Source: Gammaproteobacteria bacterium (lineage in GTDB: Bacteria; Pseudomonadota; Gammaproteobacteria; Pseudomonadales; Oleiphilaceae). From it: DNA of 15,306 nucleotides. The first letter of the stretch is position 1; the number at the start of each line of letters is the position of its first letter. Where the stretch lies: NCBI GenBank assembly GCA_003695085.1, contig RFIV01000281.1, positions 1 through 15,306 of the forward strand, given 5' to 3'. The notes beneath the pieces were generated by a model. The model saw only the letters and a program-made list of their open reading frames with translations. It did no database searches and had not been told where the DNA came from. The translations under genes and the position numbers were made by a program. Of this stretch, positions 1-6,992 are shown piece after piece.

Positions 1-169
1 ATGCAGCACAAGGCTATCATGGGGACAACCCGAACGCTCACGCGCTATGAGCCTCTACCTTTCCCGAACAACACCCCGCTTAAAAAACGTGTACAATTGA
101 AGCATTGTTGGGCGACTGTTTTTCAGAAAAAACGCTGATTTTTCAACTTATTGCATTTCGAGGTGTGTT
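1..169. other. Leader region with no gene I can support
   Basis: An open frame on + runs from an ATG at position 1 to a TGA at 136-138 (45 codons). Its codons do not look coding and it has no visible upstream context, so I do not call it. On -, an ATG at 20-18 opens a frame that leaves the window; it lacks a Shine-Dalgarno sequence and could be the start of a divergent gene. A TACAAT hexamer at 92-97 resembles a -10 element for the downstream + gene, but I see no matching -35. An A/T-rich weak inverted repeat lies at about 118-134. Nothing else stands out. Confidence 0.4.
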
Positions 170-655
170 TTGGTTATTTTTCAATGGGTTCTGATTGTTA
201 CGGGATTGATTGCCTGCATCTGGCTAATGCGCTTCAGCCTGCGCAAGTGGCAAGTGATCCGGCAGGCATCACAGCCCCCCTCACCCCCTCCGGAGCACAG
301 CACGCCCGCCGTTGAGGTGGTGACACCCGGACGATCAGAACACCTGCTGGATGCGCGAGAGAGCATTCAGGTGATCGCTCAGTGCATGCTCACCGGGCAG
401 GTGGAGCTGTCCGAGGGCTGCCTGAGGATCAAGGTGTTGCTGGATCACCTGAGCCCGGACTGGGCACAGGACGAGCGCCTGGTCATTTTCGAGACGGTCT
501 ATGAACAACTCAAGGACTTCCCCACACATAGTGCGCGCAAGGCGCAGACCAAACAGGAAACCTTCCGTCAAGACAAGCAGCGCTGGAAGATCGAGGACGA
601 CAACAAGGAAGCCTTGCTGTCAGCAGCCAGAGTATTGATGGCGGAGCTGTCATAG
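170..655 (+). CDS. DUF2489 family membrane-anchored protein
   Basis: This is a 161-residue protein. One hydrophobic segment at about residues 2-20 should anchor it in the inner membrane with the bulk in the cytoplasm (basic residues follow at 21-26). A proline-rich linker spans about 34-53, and a charged helical domain spans about 58-160. The C-terminal part fits what I know of DUF2489: a serine-isoleucine helix, an EGCLRI-like motif near residue 80, and a lysine/arginine-rich KAQTKQE stretch before the last helix. The start is TTG at 170, preceded by GAGGTG at 160-165. No in-frame ATG, GTG or TTG lies between the upstream stop and this TTG, and starting at the next ATG (residue 20) would remove the membrane segment. 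The gene converges on the small gene on the other strand. Its molecular function is unknown. The family call is from memory of the motif pattern and is fairly secure. Confidence 0.82.
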   Translation: MVIFQWVLIVTGLIACIWLMRFSLRKWQVIRQASQPPSPPPEHSTPAVEVVTPGRSEHLLDARESIQVIAQCMLTGQVELSEGCLRIKVLLDHLSPDWAQDERLVIFETVYEQLKDFPTHSARKAQTKQETFRQDKQRWKIEDDNKEALLSAARVLMAELS

Positions 656-683
656 GGTCCACCGATAAAGTGCGTCAAACCAC

Positions 684-705
684 AAAAAAGCCCCCAAACG
701 GGGGC
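684..705 (-). terminator. Intrinsic terminator of the 83-residue gene
   Basis: A six-base-pair all-GC stem (690-695 with 700-705, loop of four) is followed on the - strand by six U residues (the A run at 684-689). It lies 57 bases past the stop codon of the small - strand gene. On + the stem is preceded, not followed, by the homopolymer, so it should work only in the - direction and leaves the DUF2489 gene without a visible terminator. Confidence 0.85.
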
Positions 706-726
706 GCAATTCGCTACGACACTCTG

Positions 727-756
727 GACGACAACAACAACAACAACGACAACAAC
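727..756. repeat. AAC/GAC trinucleotide tract (10 units)
   Basis: Ten consecutive trinucleotides of the form RAC lie at 727-756: two GAC, five AAC, one GAC, two AAC. The tract sits between the stop codon of the small - strand gene (762-764) and its terminator (684-705), so it would be transcribed as a GUU-rich 3' untranslated stretch. Read on + in one frame it would encode an Asp/Asn run ending at a TAA at 763-765, but the only possible start there is a GTG at 670 without a Shine-Dalgarno sequence, so coding is unlikely. Confidence 0.9.
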
Positions 757-761
757 ACGGC

Positions 762-1013
762 TTAAATCATGTGATCCGGCTTGACGATGCCGCGGCTGAT
801 CAGTTCCTGAATCAGCTCCGGCTCGAGTTCATGGGCAAACCGGCGGAAATATTTCTGAATGATCTTGTCGGGGCTGCTGGCACTCTGGTTGATCAGCTCC
901 AGCCGCGAAGACTCATCCGACAAGCGATGCCGGACGCCCTTGCGCCGGCGGTACTGAACCTCCAGCTGCTGCAAATGAAATATGCTGGCCTGATTGAATA
1001 TCAACTGGTTCAT
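762..1013 (-). CDS. Small conserved-looking protein of unknown function
   Basis: This is an 83-residue protein that I do not recognise. It has no signal peptide and no membrane segment. It looks helical and charged, with a strongly basic patch at residues 21-30 (several Arg/Lys around YRRRKG) and an acidic/hydrophobic C-terminal helix at about 61-75. Codon choice is normal for the window, with G or C common in third positions, and it ends in a TAA followed by a good intrinsic terminator. These points favour it over the slightly longer overlapping frame on +. The ATG at 1013 is preceded by a G-rich stretch (GGGGG at 1018-1022) that can act as a Shine-Dalgarno sequence. The basic patch would allow nucleic-acid or ribosome contact, but that is only a guess. 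It is a separate transcription unit, 122 bases from the HDOD gene upstream of it. Confidence 0.7.
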   Translation of the reverse strand: MNQLIFNQASIFHLQQLEVQYRRRKGVRHRLSDESSRLELINQSASSPDKIIQKYFRRFAHELEPELIQELISRGIVKPDHMI

Positions 1014-1051
1014 GGGACCCCCACATACTGGTCTGCCTGTTTACTATTTTT

Positions 1052-1080
1052 ATCATAGTCGGTCTGAGTCGAGCTTCCAG
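1052..1080 (-). promoter_or_regulatory. Possible promoter of the 83-residue gene
   Basis: On the - strand a TATGAT hexamer (1057-1052, five of six matches to the sigma-70 -10) lies about 38 bases before the ATG. A weak CTGGAA sits 17 bases upstream (1080-1075). A better -35, TTGACT at 1084-1079, would need a 21-base spacer, which is too long. The -10 is convincing by itself; the whole promoter is tentative. Confidence 0.35.
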
Positions 1081-1112
1081 TCAAACAGGTTATTTTTTCG
1101 TCATCCTTTGTC

Positions 1113-1131
1113 GGGCTTTTATGCCCTTTTT
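1113..1131 (+). terminator. Weak terminator-like hairpin, purpose unclear
   Basis: A four-base-pair GGGC/GCCC stem with a six-base loop is followed by five T on +. No + strand gene lies directly upstream. It sits just past the stop codon of the HDOD gene, but on that strand the stem has no U-tract. It may be chance or a partial 3'-end structure. Confidence 0.22.
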
Positions 1132-1135
1132 GTAT

Positions 1136-2533
1136 CTACGAGGACGCCATCATGGCCGCCAGCCCCTTCATCTCATCCGACAGCTCCAGCAACTGCAGCA
1201 AGGTTTCCTCAGCCTTGACCGGACTGAGTTCCAGAGCTTCCCAGACACCTTCCGGTACGCTTTGCGCCGGCCCTTCTGACAGACCCTGCGCCCGCAGCAA
1301 CTGTGTGGCAACATAGATTAAACGACTGTAATCGGCATGCTCTCCGGCATAGCCCGGATTTTTCTGGTGCCTGAGCGCCGTCACGACTTCTGCCGGCATG
1401 TTCCAGACGTCCATGAGCTGGCTGGCAATCTGTTCACGGGTGATACCGATAAGAAAGTGCTCCGTCAGCTCAGCATCCAGGTGAGGGTTGGCTTGCTGAT
1501 AGCGCAGGATCAAACGGAAGTGCGGCGGAAAGACATGCGCCAGCACCAGATAGCCGAAGTTGTGCAGCAGCCCCGAAAGGTAGGCCAGACCGTAAGCCGG
1601 CTTGTCCTCGGTCTCCATGGCCGTGCTCAGCGCGCCGGAAAGCGTCGCCGTCCAGACCGCCTGCTCCCAGTAAGGAGTGAATCCGGCCGGCACTTCACGC
1701 GGCACCTGCAGCGTTTTGCCCAGAGCCAGCCCCATGGAAAGGTTCATCACCAGGTCAAAGCCCAGCACGCGCACGATGGCATCCTGAACCGAGTTGATCC
1801 GCCCCGGCGCAGCATAGAAGGATGACGAGGCCCAGCTGACCACCTGAGCAGCCAGGCTCGGATCGGTTTCCACCACATCGGCCAGTTCGGGGATGCCGGC
1901 ATTGGGATCACAGCGCAGATTGATGATGCGCTGGGCGGTTTCCGGCAGTGGCGGCATCTCCAGCGTATCCTCAAGCCGCTGCGTAATGCGCAGGGACGTG
2001 AATTGGCTGATGGCCTGGTTGATCTGTTGCAGGTCCTGGTCCGGGTCGTCCCGGTTGACCTGGATATGCGCCAGCGGCACCGCACAGGGTACCGCCTTGC
2101 TGTGCTTGCCCAGTGCACGCTCGAAGAGACGTCGACTCAGGGGCAGGAAGTATCCCCCCTCTCCGGCGGAAACATAGATCCGTTCATGCTTGAGCACCGC
2201 AGGATCAACCACTGCGGTGAGCCCGGTCAACTCGGGCAAGGCAGGCAATTCGTCGAAACGGAACCGCTGCACCAGCTTTTCAAGCTCGGGGCGCTCCAGC
2301 GGCTCCAGGTCCCGGCCCAACTTGCCGCACAGGCTATCGAGATCCAGCAGGCTCTGCTCCGGGGTGACGACCTGAACACGCCCGAGGGCGTCTTCCAGCA
2401 CCGTGGTGCGTACCCGAAACGCGGGGTCGGCAGCCAGTCCGTCGACCGGCTGCATCTGCTCTATCTCGGCATTCAGCGCATCGTCTTCAGCGCGCCAGTC
2501 ATCCAGCATACGCTGCAGTTGCGGGGCGACCAT
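1136..2533 (-). CDS. YbaK-like domain / HDOD domain fusion protein
   Basis: This is a 465-residue soluble protein. Residues of about 35-155 resemble the YbaK/aminoacyl-tRNA deacylase fold. Residues of about 190-390 form an HDOD domain, shown by the MPPLPETAQRI entry motif, DPSLAAQVV, the VQDAIVRVLG helix and LSGLLHNFGYLVL. HDOD domains are usually signalling or scaffold modules without hydrolase activity; here the HD pair itself reads HN (residues 324-325), so phosphohydrolase chemistry is not expected. The longest frame begins at a TTG at 2551, but I choose the ATG at 2533 because an AAGGAG sequence sits just upstream of it, inside the longer frame. The gene lies 71 bases after recG on the same strand, as I recall for the Pseudomonas equivalent. 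It may be read from oxyR-recG or from its own promoter; I see no clear one. Whether the N-terminal domain still edits tRNA cannot be judged here. Confidence 0.85.
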   Translation of the reverse strand: MVAPQLQRMLDDWRAEDDALNAEIEQMQPVDGLAADPAFRVRTTVLEDALGRVQVVTPEQSLLDLDSLCGKLGRDLEPLERPELEKLVQRFRFDELPALPELTGLTAVVDPAVLKHERIYVSAGEGGYFLPLSRRLFERALGKHSKAVPCAVPLAHIQVNRDDPDQDLQQINQAISQFTSLRITQRLEDTLEMPPLPETAQRIINLRCDPNAGIPELADVVETDPSLAAQVVSWASSSFYAAPGRINSVQDAIVRVLGFDLVMNLSMGLALGKTLQVPREVPAGFTPYWEQAVWTATLSGALSTAMETEDKPAYGLAYLSGLLHNFGYLVLAHVFPPHFRLILRYQQANPHLDAELTEHFLIGITREQIASQLMDVWNMPAEVVTALRHQKNPGYAGEHADYSRLIYVATQLLRAQGLSEGPAQSVPEGVWEALELSPVKAEETLLQLLELSDEMKGLAAMMASS

Positions 2534-2604
2534 GAAGGCTTCTCCTTGCAAACCTCTTTCACTGAGCGTAGCACGGATTTGATCAACTGCACGTCACAAA
2601 GTGG

Positions 2605-4692
2605 TCACACGTGCGCATAGGCTTCCCGGGCGCCGATCCAGCGCCCGATCAGTGCCTCGCAGCGCGCACGATCGTCCAGAAGCGTCAGCGCCACGTCACG
2701 CACGCGCTCAAGCATGCCCTGATCACGCTGAAGGTCGGCAATACGGAACTGGACCAGTCCGGTTTGTCGCGTTCCCAATACCTCACCCGGCCCGCGAATT
2801 TCCAGGTCCTTTTCCGCTATGCGAAAACCATCCGTGGTCTCACGCATGACCTCCAGCCGCGCCCGCGCCGTGGCAGACAGCGGGTTATGATAAAGCAGAA
2901 CACAGAAACTCTCGTGCTGCCCGCGCCCCACCCGGCCTCGCAGCTGATGCAGCTGGGCCAGACCGAGGCGTTCCGGGTTCTCAATCACCATGAGTGTCGC
3001 ATTGGGCACATCCACGCCCACCTCAATGACGGTGGTGGCCACCAGTACGTGCAACGTGCCCTGCTTGAAGGCCTCCATGACAGCCTGCTTCTCTGCGGCC
3101 TTCAACCGGCCATGGACCAGCCCGACATTCAGCTCCGGCAATGCTTCACGCAACACCTCGGCCGTGGCTTCGGCCGCCTGGCACTGGAGCACCTCGGACT
3201 CCTCCACCAGCGTACAGACCCAGTAGGCCTGGCGACCACTCTGGCAAACCGCCCGCATCCGGTCGATGACCTGATCACGCCGCTGATCCGATACAGCCAG
3301 TGTCGTGATGGGCTGGCGGCCGGCCGGCAATTCGTCGATGATCGAAGTGTCCAGATCCGCATAAGCGCTCATGGCCAGTGTCCGGGGGATGGGGGTTGCG
3401 GTCATGACCAGCTGATGCGGGACCTGGCCAGCGTCATGCCCCTTGTCGCGCAGGGACAAGCGCTGATGCACGCCAAAGCGGTGTTGCTCGTCAATGATGA
3501 CCAGCCCCAACCTGCAGAAGTCCACATCATCCTGAAACAGGGCATGGGTGCCGATCACAATGCGCGCGTGTCCGGATGCCACGGCTGCGAGCGCTTCGCG
3601 GCGTTCGCGAACCTTCATGCTGCCGCTGAGCCGCACAATGGGGACGTCCAGCGGGCCGAACCAGGCCTGAAATTGCCGTGCGTGCTGTTCGGCAAGCACA
3701 TCCGTGGGCGCCATGATCGCCGCCTGATAACCGCTGCTGACAGCCCGCGCTGCAGCCAATGCAGCCACCAGCGTCTTGCCCGAGCCCACATCGCCCTGCA
3801 CCAACCGCAGCATGGGGCGATCCCGGGACATATCCGCAGCAATTTCACGCGTGACCCGTTGCTGAGCCGTGGTGGGCGCAAAGTGCAGTGTTGCCAGCAA
3901 CCGGTCACACAGGTTGCCCGGATCCGTCAGCACCGGCGCGGCATGAGACTGCGCGCGCTGCCGGGCACGCAGAAGGCTCAGGTGGTGGGCCAGCAGTTCT
4001 TCGAAGGCCAGCCGTTGCTGGTAGGGGTGGCACCCTTCCGACAGGGCTTGCCGATCGGCGTCCGGGGGCGGCGCGTGAAGATACCGCAGCGCATCACTCA
4101 GCGAGGTGTGTGGCGCCACGGGCACAAGGTGCCCGGGCAGCAACGCTTCAGGCTCACAGCGATCAAGCCAGCTCAACCCGGCCTGAATGACCTGTCGCAG
4201 CCGTCTTTGGGGCAACCCTTCGGTGGTGGGGTACACCGGGGTCAGTGAACTGTCTACCGGCAACGGCTCGCCGGGTTGCACCACAGCCACCTCCGGGTGG
4301 TACATTTCCAGCCCGGTCCGGCCGGGCCGGGGTTCGCCAAACACCCGCAAGGTGGCACCCGGCACCCAGCGCTGCTTCTGCGTGGCATTGAAATAGTAAA
4401 AGCGCAATCCAATGCGCGCACCGTGATCATCCAGCGTCACCAGAAGGCTGCGCTTGCGCCCCATTTCCACCCGGGCATCCAGAACTGTCCCTTCTATCAG
4501 GGCAGACAGGCCCGGCCTGAGGGCGGCTACCGGCGTCAACCGGGTGCGGTCTTCGTATCTCAGGGGCAGATGGAAGACCACATCCTGAATCGTGTGAATA
4601 TGCAGCTTCTCAAGCTTTGCCGCCAGGGCAGCCCCGACCCCCTTGAGCGCCGTCACCGGCTCGGCAGCCAGATGATCCACCGTCAGTGTCAT
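2605..4692 (-). CDS. recG: ATP-dependent DNA helicase RecG
   Basis: RecG is a monomeric superfamily 2 helicase that remodels stalled replication forks and branched DNA. From the chosen start the protein is 695 residues, against about 693 in E. coli. A helix-hairpin-like start (ALKGVGAALAAKL, residues 15-27) is followed by the OB-fold wedge domain at about 60-140. Walker A, GDVGSGKT, is at 300-307 and the DEQH box at 402-405. The MTATPIPRTL motif, TTVIEVGVDVPNA and QLRGRVGRG follow in the second helicase lobe. The longest frame starts at a GTG at 4731, but the ATG at 4692 fits the family length and overlaps the oxyR stop codon as ATGA, the usual mark of translational coupling. The Shine-Dalgarno sequence is weak (GAAAAAGA), which fits coupling. 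All key motifs look intact. Confidence 0.97.
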   Translation of the reverse strand: MTLTVDHLAAEPVTALKGVGAALAAKLEKLHIHTIQDVVFHLPLRYEDRTRLTPVAALRPGLSALIEGTVLDARVEMGRKRSLLVTLDDHGARIGLRFYYFNATQKQRWVPGATLRVFGEPRPGRTGLEMYHPEVAVVQPGEPLPVDSSLTPVYPTTEGLPQRRLRQVIQAGLSWLDRCEPEALLPGHLVPVAPHTSLSDALRYLHAPPPDADRQALSEGCHPYQQRLAFEELLAHHLSLLRARQRAQSHAAPVLTDPGNLCDRLLATLHFAPTTAQQRVTREIAADMSRDRPMLRLVQGDVGSGKTLVAALAAARAVSSGYQAAIMAPTDVLAEQHARQFQAWFGPLDVPIVRLSGSMKVRERREALAAVASGHARIVIGTHALFQDDVDFCRLGLVIIDEQHRFGVHQRLSLRDKGHDAGQVPHQLVMTATPIPRTLAMSAYADLDTSIIDELPAGRQPITTLAVSDQRRDQVIDRMRAVCQSGRQAYWVCTLVEESEVLQCQAAEATAEVLREALPELNVGLVHGRLKAAEKQAVMEAFKQGTLHVLVATTVIEVGVDVPNATLMVIENPERLGLAQLHQLRGRVGRGQHESFCVLLYHNPLSATARARLEVMRETTDGFRIAEKDLEIRGPGEVLGTRQTGLVQFRIADLQRDQGMLERVRDVALTLLDDRARCEALIGRWIGAREAYAHV

Positions 4693-5633
4693 GCGGTCTT
4701 TTTCAGTGCCCGGGCCCAGTTCACCTTGCACTGACCCGCTGCCTTGGCGAGCAGATCAATGGCCTTCGGACGCGGAAAGGTGACCCGCCAGGCCAGTGCT
4801 ACCGTGCGCGAAGGCACCGGCGCCCTGAACGGCCGGGTGGTCAGCAGCCCGCCATCATCACCGGCCTGTACGGCGGATTGGGGCAGCACGGTGATCCCCA
4901 GCCCCGAGGCGACCATGTGGCGAATGGTTTCCAGTGAGCTGCCCTCGGTAACCACGCTGCCGGGCTCCGGGGCCCCCGCACGGCGGACCACCACATCCTC
5001 CAGCCCCGGACATGCCTGAAGTACCTGATCCCGAAAGCAGTGGCCCGGCCCGAGCATGAGCAGATCGTACTGGCTCAGCCACGCGGGGTCGATTTCGGCT
5101 TCAGCCGCCAGGGGATGGTCCTTGGGCATGAGGACGACAAAGGGCTCATCATACAGGGGTTTGGTGAGCACTTCGGTTTCTTCAAAGGGCAACGCTATGA
5201 CAATGGCATCCAGCTCGCCATGCCGCAGCTTTTCCCTCAGCACGGAGGTATACCCTTCTTCAATGTACAGGCCCATGCCGGGCGCTTCACGCCGCAACTG
5301 AGGCATCAGGTGCGGAAACAGGTACGGCCCGACCGTATAGATGGCCCCCAGTCGCAAGGGCGAGCTGAGCTGGTCACGCCCGCTCTGCGCGATCTCGCGG
5401 ATCAGCCTGACCTGATCCAGAACCTTGCGCGCCTGCCGGATCACCTGTTCTCCCGTATCCGTGACCGTGACCTGGCCCCGGCTGCGCTCGAACAGGCTGA
5501 CGCCCAGCTCTTCCTCCAGTTTCTTTACAGCCACACTTAGGGTAGGCTGGCTCACATAACACTTTTCGGCAGCCCGGCCAAAATGCCGGACATCGGCCAG
5601 GGTGACGATATAGCGCAGTTCGGTCAGCGTCAT
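4689..5633 (-). CDS. oxyR: Hydrogen-peroxide-sensing LysR-type regulator OxyR
   Basis: This is a 314-residue LysR-family protein. The winged helix-turn-helix occupies about residues 1-60 (HFGRAAEKCYVSQPTLSVAVKKLEEELG). The rest is the two-lobed regulatory domain. The two redox cysteines fall at exactly residues 199 and 208 (GHCFRDQ and QAC), the positions of the peroxide-sensing disulfide in E. coli OxyR, and Cys25 of the family is also kept. This separates OxyR from other LysR proteins with high certainty. By family knowledge it is a cytoplasmic tetramer that turns on catalase and peroxiredoxin genes when oxidised. The ATG at 5633 has a modest GGAGC upstream. The stop codon overlaps the recG start, so the two are almost surely co-transcribed. 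Upstream it faces a divergent NAD(P)-binding protein gene across an 87-base gap, a setting where LysR proteins often control both directions. Confidence 0.97.
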   Translation of the reverse strand: MTLTELRYIVTLADVRHFGRAAEKCYVSQPTLSVAVKKLEEELGVSLFERSRGQVTVTDTGEQVIRQARKVLDQVRLIREIAQSGRDQLSSPLRLGAIYTVGPYLFPHLMPQLRREAPGMGLYIEEGYTSVLREKLRHGELDAIVIALPFEETEVLTKPLYDEPFVVLMPKDHPLAAEAEIDPAWLSQYDLLMLGPGHCFRDQVLQACPGLEDVVVRRAGAPEPGSVVTEGSSLETIRHMVASGLGITVLPQSAVQAGDDGGLLTTRPFRAPVPSRTVALAWRVTFPRPKAIDLLAKAAGQCKVNWARALKKTA

Positions 5634-5720
5634 GTCGGACGTGCTCCGGGTGGACGGATGAAAACTGTGTTATTAATAATATAAATCAAAAGCAACATCC
5701 CTGATAGTCGGGAGGACGAT
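5634..5720. promoter_or_regulatory. Divergent control region between oxyR and the YeeZ-like gene
   Basis: This 87-base gap must hold the promoters of both flanking genes. It is locally A/T-rich, with a perfect ten-base palindrome at 5670-5679 (TTATTAATAA). On +, TATAAA at about 5680-5685 with ATGAAA 18 bases upstream gives a fair sigma-70 candidate for the + gene. On - I see no good -35/-10 pair. I could not match a full OxyR site (four ATAG-type half sites at about 10-base intervals), so autoregulation by OxyR is inferred from the layout only. A GGGAGG at 5710-5715 is the Shine-Dalgarno sequence of the + gene. Confidence 0.45.
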
Positions 5721-6578
5721 CTGAGTACAGTTATCCTGTTAGGTTGGGGCAAGCTGAACCGGCAGCTCCCGGCCCTTCTGCCTGAAGACACGCGGTGCAT
5801 TGCAGCCAGCCGGCACACGCCCGACGCCCTGCCCCCCAATACGGAGCATGTCAGGCTGGATGTCACGCGGCCGGGCGACTTTACCCGCCTTCCCGGCTAT
5901 GCGGATGCGCTGGTCTATTGCCTGAGCCCCCAGGGGCGGGACGAGGCCGCCTATCAAGCAGTTTTCGATACGGGCCTGCGCAACCTGATTGCACGCTTTC
6001 CCCGCACCCGCATCGGCAGGCTGATATTTGTCTCGTCGACCAGCGTTTATGCGCAGAATGATGGTTGCTGGGTCGACGAAACCAGCGAGACGCAACCCGT
6101 CTCTACCACCGCACGCATTCTGCTCAGAGGTGAACAACGCCTCCGGGAAGCCGCCTATCCGCTGACGGTGGTGCGCTTCTCGGGCATCTACGGCGGTAGC
6201 CGATCCGCGTTTCTGGACGCGGTACTCACCGGGCAGGTGCCCGTCACCCCCCCTTCACCCTGGACCAACCGTGTGCACGAGCAGGATGCGGCAGGCATCC
6301 TCGCACACCTGGTCAGCCGAAGCCTGAGGGGTGAATCGCTGGACGACCTGTATATCGGCACCGACTGTGAGCCCGTGCAGCGGCACGTGCTGGCGCGCTG
6401 GATTCTGGATCATTCCGAATGTGGCACCCAGCCACTTCCAGATGCGCAATGGCCCGCGCGCGGCGGCAGCAAGCGCCTCTCCAACGCGCGCCTGCTTGCC
6501 ACCGGTTACGACTTCCGTCACCCGGATTACATGTCCGGATACGCGGCCATGCTCCGGGAGTCCGGGCATTACCGCTGA
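5721..6578 (+). CDS. YeeZ-like NAD(P)-binding SDR protein, CTG start
   Basis: This 285-residue Rossmann-fold protein is of the extended short-chain dehydrogenase type, like E. coli YeeZ (about 274 residues). The N terminus VILLGWGKLN (residues 4-13) is the dinucleotide loop, with the last glycine of GxGxxG replaced by Asn. LIFVSSTSVY at 101-110 is the typical strand-and-loop after the fourth helix. VVRFSGIYGG at about 150-159 and a late NRVHEQDAAG motif also fit. The classical YxxxK catalytic pair is not visible; the matching stretch reads TTARILL, as in YeeZ, so the reaction is unknown. The frame is open from 5685 and contains no ATG, GTG or TTG until residue 149. CTG at 5721 lies five bases after a strong GGGAGG, so I take CTG as the start. 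The gene diverges from oxyR and converges on ridA, ten bases away. Confidence 0.82.
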   Translation: MSTVILLGWGKLNRQLPALLPEDTRCIAASRHTPDALPPNTEHVRLDVTRPGDFTRLPGYADALVYCLSPQGRDEAAYQAVFDTGLRNLIARFPRTRIGRLIFVSSTSVYAQNDGCWVDETSETQPVSTTARILLRGEQRLREAAYPLTVVRFSGIYGGSRSAFLDAVLTGQVPVTPPSPWTNRVHEQDAAGILAHLVSRSLRGESLDDLYIGTDCEPVQRHVLARWILDHSECGTQPLPDAQWPARGGSKRLSNARLLATGYDFRHPDYMSGYAAMLRESGHYR

Positions 6579-6588
6579 TGCCAGGTGA

Positions 6589-6975
6589 CTAGCCCAGCAC
6601 CATCACCGCATCAGCTTCCACCAGCGCGCCCTTGGGCAGCTCCCTCACACCCACGGCTGCGCGCGCCGGATAGGGCTCGTGAAAGAACGTTGCCATGACT
6701 TCGTTGAGAAGCGTGAAGTTGCTCAGGTCTGTCAGATACAGGTTGAGCTTGACGATATCATTCAAACTGCCACCGGCAGCTTCACACACGGCCCGAAGGT
6801 TCCTGAACATCTGCGTGGCCTGCTCCTTGAACTCGGGGCTCACCAATTCCATGGTATGAGGGTCCAGCGGAATCTGCCCGGAGAGATAAACCGTCCCGCC
6901 CACTTTAACAGCCTGGGAGTAGGTTCCGATGGCCTTGGGTGCCTGATCGGTCTGGATGATGCATTTGTTCGTCAT
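6589..6975 (-). CDS. ridA: RidA family enamine/imine deaminase
   Basis: This is a 128-residue protein of the YjgF/YER057c/UK114 family. RidA is a cytoplasmic homotrimer that hydrolyses reactive enamine/imine intermediates, such as 2-aminoacrylate, released by PLP enzymes, and so protects those enzymes. The key residues are in their usual places: Arg105 in YPARAAV and Glu120 in the last strand. Other family marks are [12 protein letters not shown] (12-23), LSGQIPLDP (31-39) and the LYLTDLSNF stretch. These two residues place it in the true RidA subgroup rather than the Rid1-7 relatives. The ATG at 6975 has an AAGGAC Shine-Dalgarno sequence eight bases upstream. It lies 17 bases after spoT on the same strand, so the two probably form one transcript. 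Its 3' end faces the YeeZ-like gene with only ten bases between, and no terminator is visible there. Confidence 0.95.
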   Translation of the reverse strand: MTNKCIIQTDQAPKAIGTYSQAVKVGGTVYLSGQIPLDPHTMELVSPEFKEQATQMFRNLRAVCEAAGGSLNDIVKLNLYLTDLSNFTLLNEVMATFFHEPYPARAAVGVRELPKGALVEADAVMVLG

Positions 6976-6992
6976 GGTCTGTCCTTCTCGGT

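Noticed and set aside
771..1058. A 95-codon frame on +, antisense to the small unknown gene
   Set aside because: The - strand frame has normal codon choice, a G-rich ribosome site, a -10 hexamer and a proper terminator. The + frame has none of these and looks like its shadow.
2534..2551. TTG start for the HDOD gene
   Set aside because: The AAGGAG ribosome site lies inside this extension and is correctly placed for the ATG at 2533.
2611..4248. A 545-codon frame on + antisense to recG
   Set aside because: It lies fully opposite an intact RecG with all helicase motifs. Its translation is low-complexity and His/Gln/Arg-rich, typical of an antisense shadow in G+C-rich DNA.
4693..4731. GTG start for recG 13 codons upstream
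   Set aside because: It would overlap oxyR by 43 bases and exceed the family length; the ATG with the ATGA overlap is far better.
5670..5679. The A/T palindrome as an OxyR operator
   Set aside because: OxyR sites need spaced ATAG-type half sites over about 40 bases. A single short A/T palindrome is not enough and is probably just promoter A/T-richness.
5739..6137. A 132-codon frame on - across the YeeZ-like gene
   Set aside because: The + frame encodes a clear Rossmann protein through the same bases. The - frame has no family signature.
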